From positions 20,849 through 84,848 of the IMG/VR virus record IMGVR_UViG_3300035458_000037: a stretch of 64,000 bases of DNA, one strand, 5' to 3'. A program made the position numbers and the translations under genes. This DNA is from a virus. Under the pieces are notes generated by a model. The model saw only the letters and a list, made by a program, of their open reading frames with translations. It had not been told where the DNA came from and ran no database searches. Positions 59,263 to 64,000 of this stretch are shown here, in pieces; positions within the stretch are counted from its first letter, which is position 1, and each line of letters begins with the position of its first letter.

Positions 59263-60899
59263 CCAGGCGTCCGCTCCGGCAGAATGTTCCAGTGGCTTCT
59301 TCGGAAGAGAAGCTACTGGAAATAGGTGTTCCAAGACATGTCATCAAAGAATATGGAGAATATGAAAAACAAAATTTACTTCATCGTCTCAGAATAGATC
59401 CTTGGAGTTGTTACGATAAAGATAAAGGTCTTACGATAAAAATTTGTGATACCATTAGTAATAATCTCAATATTCACAATAATGTTATGAGATGTAAAGG
59501 TTATCTTCGATATGTTTTGGAATGTATCGCAGAAAACGGACATTGTTACGGGAGATCGAAACAAGTCCTAGATAAGCTTTCCGATGAAGCATATTTCAGT
59601 AATGACGTTGTGCGTCAAGCTACAGATGAGTTGCTGGATGATAAGTTGATGTTTGTTAGTCCAAAGAATAACTATTTTCTATATAAATATTTTTATGCAG
59701 AGAAAAACTTTGCAAATATGCTCATCAAGAAATGGAGAAGTAACGGAAATGAAACAGGGTTTATTTGCGAATACACAGAAAAGCTTGAGATGCTTAATGA
59801 AACGCAACGTGCAGTGGTAGATGCTATAGAAAACAACTATCTCATCATACTTACTGGTTTGCCGGGAACGGGTAAGACAACTACGATTAGCGCAATTGTA
59901 GAATGTTATGGAGAAGATAATGTAGTATTATTAGCTCCAACAGGTAAGGCTGCGTCTAGAATTTCAGAACTTTGTGGAATGAAAGCGTCAACTTTACACT
60001 CTTACTTCTTTAATCCAAATGAAAAGATAAATTACATAAAAGAAAAGATAGTGATTATAGACGAATTATCTATGCTCGATGTTGAAATAGCAGGATGGAT
60101 CGCAGAAGGTATAGGAGAAGACTGCGTTCTGATTTTGGTAGGAGATCCAAATCAATTACCCAGCGTTGGCCCAGGTCAAGTGTTACAAGATATACTTGAT
60201 TCAAACGCCAGAGAGAGGTATCATCTGACTCGTATCATGCGACAGCAACCCGGCTCCATCATCCAATCGGCTCATGCAATCCACGCGGGAAAGGATCTCG
60301 TTGCGGGTTCGGATAAGGAAGTCTCAATCTACTGTCCTGATAAATGGGATTTGAATGAGATAACTTATCATATTTGTGAAGATCCAGAATGGAGGGACGC
60401 ACAATTCCTATCTGTTTTAAAGGACATGGGCTCACGCATTATTAATCCGGCAGCACAAAGGATATTCAGAACTATTCGTCCTGGGAATATATTTGCAATG
60501 AAAGATAAAGTGATACATATAAAAAATAATAAAGATTTGGGTGTATATAACGGAGAAATGGGAGAAGTGGGATATATGAATGATCAATATCTCGAAGTTG
60601 AATATAGAGATAAGATTATTAAATACCCCAAGTTTTTATGGTGGCAATTAGAATTGGCATATTGTGTTACGATCCATAAAGCACAAGGAAGTGAATTTGA
60701 TAAAGTAGTATTGTTCATTAGCCCAAGTAGAATTACAACTAGGAATATAATTTATACTGGCATCACGAGAGCTAAGAGTAAAGTGTTGGTAATAGCTCCG
60801 TCAATGCGAGTAATAAGTGATGCCATTTCGAATATAGGATCAAAGCGTCAAACATCAATGTCATATTTAATTGCAAAGGGGGCAACTTGTGAAGATTGA
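59259..60899 (+). CDS. RecD2-like SF1B helicase
   Basis: A 546-residue 5'-3' DNA helicase of the RecD/RecD2 type. A helical N-terminal domain (1-185) precedes Walker A G-L-P-G-T-G-K-T-T (about 199-207), A-P-T-G-K-A-A motif Ia, V-I-I-D-E-L-S-M motif II, V-G-D-P-N-Q-L-P-S motif III, and the C-terminal T-I-H-K-A-Q-G-S-E and Y-T-G-I-T-R-A motifs. It probably acts in replication or end processing together with the RecB-like nuclease downstream. Confidence 0.88.
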   Translation: MTRRPLRQNVPVASSEEKLLEIGVPRHVIKEYGEYEKQNLLHRLRIDPWSCYDKDKGLTIKICDTISNNLNIHNNVMRCKGYLRYVLECIAENGHCYGRSKQVLDKLSDEAYFSNDVVRQATDELLDDKLMFVSPKNNYFLYKYFYAEKNFANMLIKKWRSNGNETGFICEYTEKLEMLNETQRAVVDAIENNYLIILTGLPGTGKTTTISAIVECYGEDNVVLLAPTGKAASRISELCGMKASTLHSYFFNPNEKINYIKEKIVIIDELSMLDVEIAGWIAEGIGEDCVLILVGDPNQLPSVGPGQVLQDILDSNARERYHLTRIMRQQPGSIIQSAHAIHAGKDLVAGSDKEVSIYCPDKWDLNEITYHICEDPEWRDAQFLSVLKDMGSRIINPAAQRIFRTIRPGNIFAMKDKVIHIKNNKDLGVYNGEMGEVGYMNDQYLEVEYRDKIIKYPKFLWWQLELAYCVTIHKAQGSEFDKVVLFISPSRITTRNIIYTGITRAKSKVLVIAPSMRVISDAISNIGSKRQTSMSYLIAKGATCED

Positions 60900-61008
60900 A
60901 GATATCTTTGTTGTCAGCGATAAACCTAATGGAGCTAATTCTAGAGAATCGCTAGAAAAACTTTTGCATGAATTTAGTTGGGAAATGGAACCGGAGTGTG
61001 AAGAATGA
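60889..61008 (+). CDS. Small acidic protein
   Basis: A 39-residue acidic protein starting at GTG after AAAGGGGGCAACTT, overlapping the helicase end by 11 bases and the next start by ATGA. Tight coupling supports it being real; function unknown. Confidence 0.45.
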   Translation: MKIEDIFVVSDKPNGANSRESLEKLLHEFSWEMEPECEE

Positions 61009-61880
61009 CTTTAGAAATGTCTCGTTATGCGGTGCAGGCAAGACTTGCAATTGGCGAAAAACACAAAGAGAAAGGGTATCCAGTAAAATTAGACCATTTC
61101 ATTATTACGATGCCATTTGACAAAGCTAATGGATTTGCTCCGAGACATCCAGCTCTTTCTCAATATCTGAAAGAGATATATAAAACTGATAGACCAAAAA
61201 TTATAGATATCGTTTTGATTGACGATCATCCAGACGAAGTATTTTATACCAATTATATGAACTATCGAGGTTCCACGTGTTGCTGCAAGGGAGATGGGAC
61301 AACAGCGATTCGTGTTGGATCTGATGGTAACAAATTTGAAACTGTTTGTGATTATGATAAATGTGAATTCAAATTTAATACTACCAACAAAGGAGTGATT
61401 AATACTTGTAAGCCTACAGGTATATTATCTTTTGTATTGGTAGATGCTCCGCTATCTGGTGGTATTATTAAATTCTCGACCCATTCAAGAATGACAATTG
61501 AAGCGCTGAATGGATTTTTCAGAGAGATTTATCATTTCAGGAAAACTTTGAAACTTATGAAAGTAAGATTACGACTTAAAACTGTAAGTGTTAATGTTAA
61601 TGGTAAACCTACGAATGTTTATATCGTTGAAGGTGAAGTGCCATTCAGTTTAAAAGAAATTATGATGGGTGCCGGAACTGCCGTTGGAACTATTGATGAC
61701 GTGAGGCCGAAAAACTTCTTGGACATGAAGCCAGTTCCACCAAATAAAGAAAAGATGAAAGCATTGGATGAGATGGCGCAAAAGGAAGGATATGACGGAT
61801 CTGACGCGCCAGAAACTGTGCTAACAGCAGAAGTGCTGGCAGCAGATAAATCAGGTAGTGATGACGATATAAACTTCTAA
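61005..61880 (+). CDS. RDF-like conserved phage protein with SSB-type acidic tip
   Basis: A 291-residue protein of the family often annotated as recombination directionality factor-like: a RLDxF-like start, Y-R-G-S-T-C-C-C-K-G-D-G, a C-x4-C pair then C-K-P-x-G-x-L-x-F (about 90-145) that likely binds zinc, and a helical second half. The C-terminal tip reads S-D-D-D-I-N-F, very like the SSB tail D-E-D-I-P-F, so it may dock on the same partners. Role in replication or recombination inferred from position. Confidence 0.65.
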   Translation: MTLEMSRYAVQARLAIGEKHKEKGYPVKLDHFIITMPFDKANGFAPRHPALSQYLKEIYKTDRPKIIDIVLIDDHPDEVFYTNYMNYRGSTCCCKGDGTTAIRVGSDGNKFETVCDYDKCEFKFNTTNKGVINTCKPTGILSFVLVDAPLSGGIIKFSTHSRMTIEALNGFFREIYHFRKTLKLMKVRLRLKTVSVNVNGKPTNVYIVEGEVPFSLKEIMMGAGTAVGTIDDVRPKNFLDMKPVPPNKEKMKALDEMAQKEGYDGSDAPETVLTAEVLAADKSGSDDDINF

Positions 61881-61908
61881 AAACATAACCTACAGAACTG
61901 GGGCTGCC

Positions 61909-62667
61909 ATGGTTATCATTGGAGTTAACGACATCCATCTGCGATGTTGTGGAAAGTATTTCCAAGAATGTAGAATAATCTTTCGGTGTAATGCCCCTAC
62001 TGAATCTGTTGGTAAGGTTCGCTTGTCGAACCTTATCAATATCAGAGTGGCTAAATGTAAATGTGAAACAATATGTTATTGCGACGGATTGATTAGACCC
62101 GTCAAGTCAAAAGTAATCCCTCCAAAAGTTGTTGTAGTAAAGGAGGTTAAAAAGATAGAACCAGAAGATACCGATTTAGAATTTATTGAATTAGAAGATG
62201 TTGAATTAGAAGATCTATTCGATGGTCTAGATTATGTTGAAATCGAAGATGAAAGAGATAGGATAGAAGTAACTTATCAGAAAGAAAAACTTATTTGGAT
62301 AAAAACATTTAATAAAAATGAAAGGTTAGCAGAAGCTATTGATCTTGAATATGATTGCGATGAAGTTTATTTAAGCGAAAGATTATCTCAAGAATATCCT
62401 AAATTCTTTCTAGTAGATCATACAACAATTTTCTATAAAGCGAGCTGTCCATCCAAAGAAGCAATGAGTTATGAAAGAAGTATCATGGCAAAGATAGGTA
62501 ATAATAAAGCTAAATATGGGACATATACTAGAATCGCATTATTGGAAACACATAATAAAATACATCGAAATTATGAAGAGATAGTTGTCATTTTCAACTA
62601 TTTAAGTAAATTCGATATCTTCGCAACACTTCCAGTTTTACGGGAGCAATCTAATGTCAGTGAATAG
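61909..62667 (+). CDS. Hypothetical Cys-rich and acidic protein
   Basis: A 252-residue protein; the first 65 residues have eight Cys including CKCETICYC, a possible zinc or Fe-S site, followed by a Glu/Asp-rich spacer (about 80-120) and an alpha/beta C-terminal domain. It overlaps the RecB-like gene by 14 bases. No family recognised. Confidence 0.55.
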   Translation: MVIIGVNDIHLRCCGKYFQECRIIFRCNAPTESVGKVRLSNLINIRVAKCKCETICYCDGLIRPVKSKVIPPKVVVVKEVKKIEPEDTDLEFIELEDVELEDLFDGLDYVEIEDERDRIEVTYQKEKLIWIKTFNKNERLAEAIDLEYDCDEVYLSERLSQEYPKFFLVDHTTIFYKASCPSKEAMSYERSIMAKIGNNKAKYGTYTRIALLETHNKIHRNYEEIVVIFNYLSKFDIFATLPVLREQSNVSE

Positions 62668-63874
62668 TAATAGTGAAGTAAAGAGCATGAGATTTTCCGC
62701 AATTAATGCAAGACAACAATGTCCACTTTGGGCATGGCTAGTTTATCGCCAGAAGATTTCTGGATATAAGAATCCTTATGCAAAACTTGGAATAGCGATT
62801 CATGATTTGTTGGCTGAGTATGCAGAACACTGTGTCAACAATAGTTTATCTACAGATCATGATTTTCTAGATAAAAAGAAATATAATCACTTTGTTAACA
62901 TTGAGCAAGATCAATTTGATGATGCTAATCAAATGGTAGAGTCAATCAAGAATCATTATAATTGGGAATGTCATTTTAATCATAGCGTTTTGGAAATAGA
63001 AAAAAGATATATGCTAGATAAGAATTTCAATCCAACTGAAAATGAAGATGAAGCTTATATTTCGGGTGGTATTGATTTTCTGTATATTGATGCCGATGAA
63101 GCAGTGGTAATGGATTATAAAACCGTAAGATCTATCTATACAAAGAGTTTCATGAAGGACTCTTTGCAAAGAAAGATTTATTCATTATTGGCTCTCAAAC
63201 ATTATTCTCAGATTGAACAGGTATCCTTCGTATTTGATTTCGTAAGGTATGGATATGAGTCTACCCCCATAACCATGGGGCGAGAGGAGATTGAGGGCGT
63301 AGAGACACTGTTGCGGGCCGAGATTGAGGCGACCCAGGAGGTTCTTGCGCAGCAAGAATCTCCTGTTCCTTCTCCCGGAGCACACTGCATCCTCTGCGAG
63401 GGCCGAGCCTCTTGCCCAGCTTATCGCCAGGCCTTCGATCTCCGGCAACAGATCACTACCCCAGATGAAGCCGCCAAGCTCTATCGGCAGTGGAGGCTCG
63501 GCAAAGTGCGTATGGACGCCAGCGAGGAGCTTTTGAAGTTCTGGATTAACACCCACGGCCCCATTCAAGTTAACGGTGAAGAGTATGGATTACATCCGGA
63601 GAATACTACAAAGTATAATGACACAAAGAAGATGATTGATATATTGACTACTGCTGGTGTTCCAATGGGAGCAATCCATGATGCACTATCTATCACCAGC
63701 ACTAATGTAAAAAACATTATCAAAAGATTTAAACTTAGTAAGGAAGTTCAAAAATCTATTGAGGCAATAGCAATAGTTACTACATCTACAAAATATAAAG
63801 CTAAAAAGATTAAAGGAGTAGAAGATGAAGATAATTTCGATGAAGATGAAGAGCTAGAAACAAGGTATCTCTGA
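62654..63874 (+). CDS. RecB/Cas4-like PD-(D/E)XK exonuclease with Fe-S cluster
   Basis: A 406-residue nuclease. Motifs in order: S-A-I-N-A-R-Q-Q-C-P (first cluster Cys, about 24), H in G-I-A-I-H-D-L-L, catalytic G-G-I-D-F and V-V-M-D-Y-K-T (D and K), Q-R-K-I-Y-S-L-L, and C-I-L-C-E-G-R-A-S-C-P (about 246-256) completing a four-Cys 4Fe-4S site as in Cas4 and AddB. The acidic C-terminus is Asp/Glu-rich. It likely resects DNA ends for recombination. The Fe-S region lies in a GC-rich island (63240-63560). Confidence 0.85.
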   Translation: MSVNSNSEVKSMRFSAINARQQCPLWAWLVYRQKISGYKNPYAKLGIAIHDLLAEYAEHCVNNSLSTDHDFLDKKKYNHFVNIEQDQFDDANQMVESIKNHYNWECHFNHSVLEIEKRYMLDKNFNPTENEDEAYISGGIDFLYIDADEAVVMDYKTVRSIYTKSFMKDSLQRKIYSLLALKHYSQIEQVSFVFDFVRYGYESTPITMGREEIEGVETLLRAEIEATQEVLAQQESPVPSPGAHCILCEGRASCPAYRQAFDLRQQITTPDEAAKLYRQWRLGKVRMDASEELLKFWINTHGPIQVNGEEYGLHPENTTKYNDTKKMIDILTTAGVPMGAIHDALSITSTNVKNIIKRFKLSKEVQKSIEAIAIVTTSTKYKAKKIKGVEDEDNFDEDEELETRYL

Positions 63875-63895
63875 TACCTAATTAAAGGAGGTGAT

Positions 63896-64000
63896 ATGCT
63901 TGTTGAAAATCTATGTGAAGACTTGAAGACAATTAAAGAGTTTGCTCGTGAAAGGTCACCTTATGATCAAGCAAAAAATGTAAGAATTACCGGTAATGAA
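63896..64000 (+). CDS. Hypothetical protein, 3' end outside window
   Basis: An open frame from ATG after AAAGGAGGTGAT running to the end of the window (35 codons seen). Charged and helical; cannot be assigned. Confidence 0.5.
   Translation, partial: MLVENLCEDLKTIKEFARERSPYDQAKNVRITGNE

Noticed and set aside
1-64000. CRISPR array or tRNA genes
   Set aside because: No regularly spaced direct repeats and no TTCRANNC-type T-arm with cloverleaf context were seen; the repeated promoter motif is dispersed and not array-like.

Overview
The window reads as part of a large double-stranded DNA tailed phage with a contractile tail (myovirus type). The evidence is a large terminase, a portal, a capsid-maturation candidate, a major capsid protein, a two-gene tail sheath, a tail tube and fibre-like proteins, together with a full set of phage replication proteins. 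Base composition is AT-rich overall, genes are tightly packed with ATGA/TAATG overlaps, and almost every gene has a strong Shine-Dalgarno sequence. No ribosomal RNA, no recognisable tRNA and no CRISPR array were seen. The host cannot be named. An AmpG-like permease and a proton-coupled peptide transporter hint at a Gram-negative host, but this is inference. No tape measure and no endolysin were recognised, so the genome extends well beyond the window.

Layout. (1) 1-5278, + strand: small, mostly unknown genes plus dUTPase and a deoxynucleoside monophosphate kinase. (2) 5319-8096, - strand: a holin-like protein, a membrane-anchored coiled-coil protein, several small glycine-rich proteins and a J-domain protein. 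(3) 8293-10707, + strand: a putative ribbon-helix-helix microprotein, SSB and a radical SAM protein. (4) 11038-33083, + strand: a bacterial-type DNA polymerase III alpha subunit, then the tail, fibre, portal, neck, sheath and tube genes, with an SF2 helicase placed among them. (5) 33282-38273, + strand: an accessory block of small proteins, an HNH/AP2 endonuclease and two adjacent 12-TM-class transporters. (6) 38310-49184, - strand: the head module, from terminase down to major capsid protein. (7) 49287-64000, + strand: an AcrVA2-like protein, a VRR-NUC-like nuclease, a SNF2-like helicase, a primase-helicase, an SMC-like ATPase, a RecD2-like helicase and a RecB/Cas4-like nuclease.

Regulation. 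Five + strand promoters share one form: a TGCAA-type -35 element, exactly 18 bases, then TATAAT or TATAAG followed by ATAT. They lie before the modules at 4319, 8293, 11038, 33282 and 49287. Their leaders hold hairpins, and four of the five also hold very short open frames. Intrinsic terminators separate the modules.

Most interesting points: the peptide-transporter pair, the AcrVA2-like first gene of an early-looking operon behind an attenuator-like hairpin, a hexapeptide motif of the form LxKLA shared by many head-associated proteins and placed at the very N-terminus of seven small ones, a tail sheath split over two genes with a third related partial copy, and sharply bounded GC-rich islands inside AT-rich genes that carry a repeated octamer TCCAGGGG.
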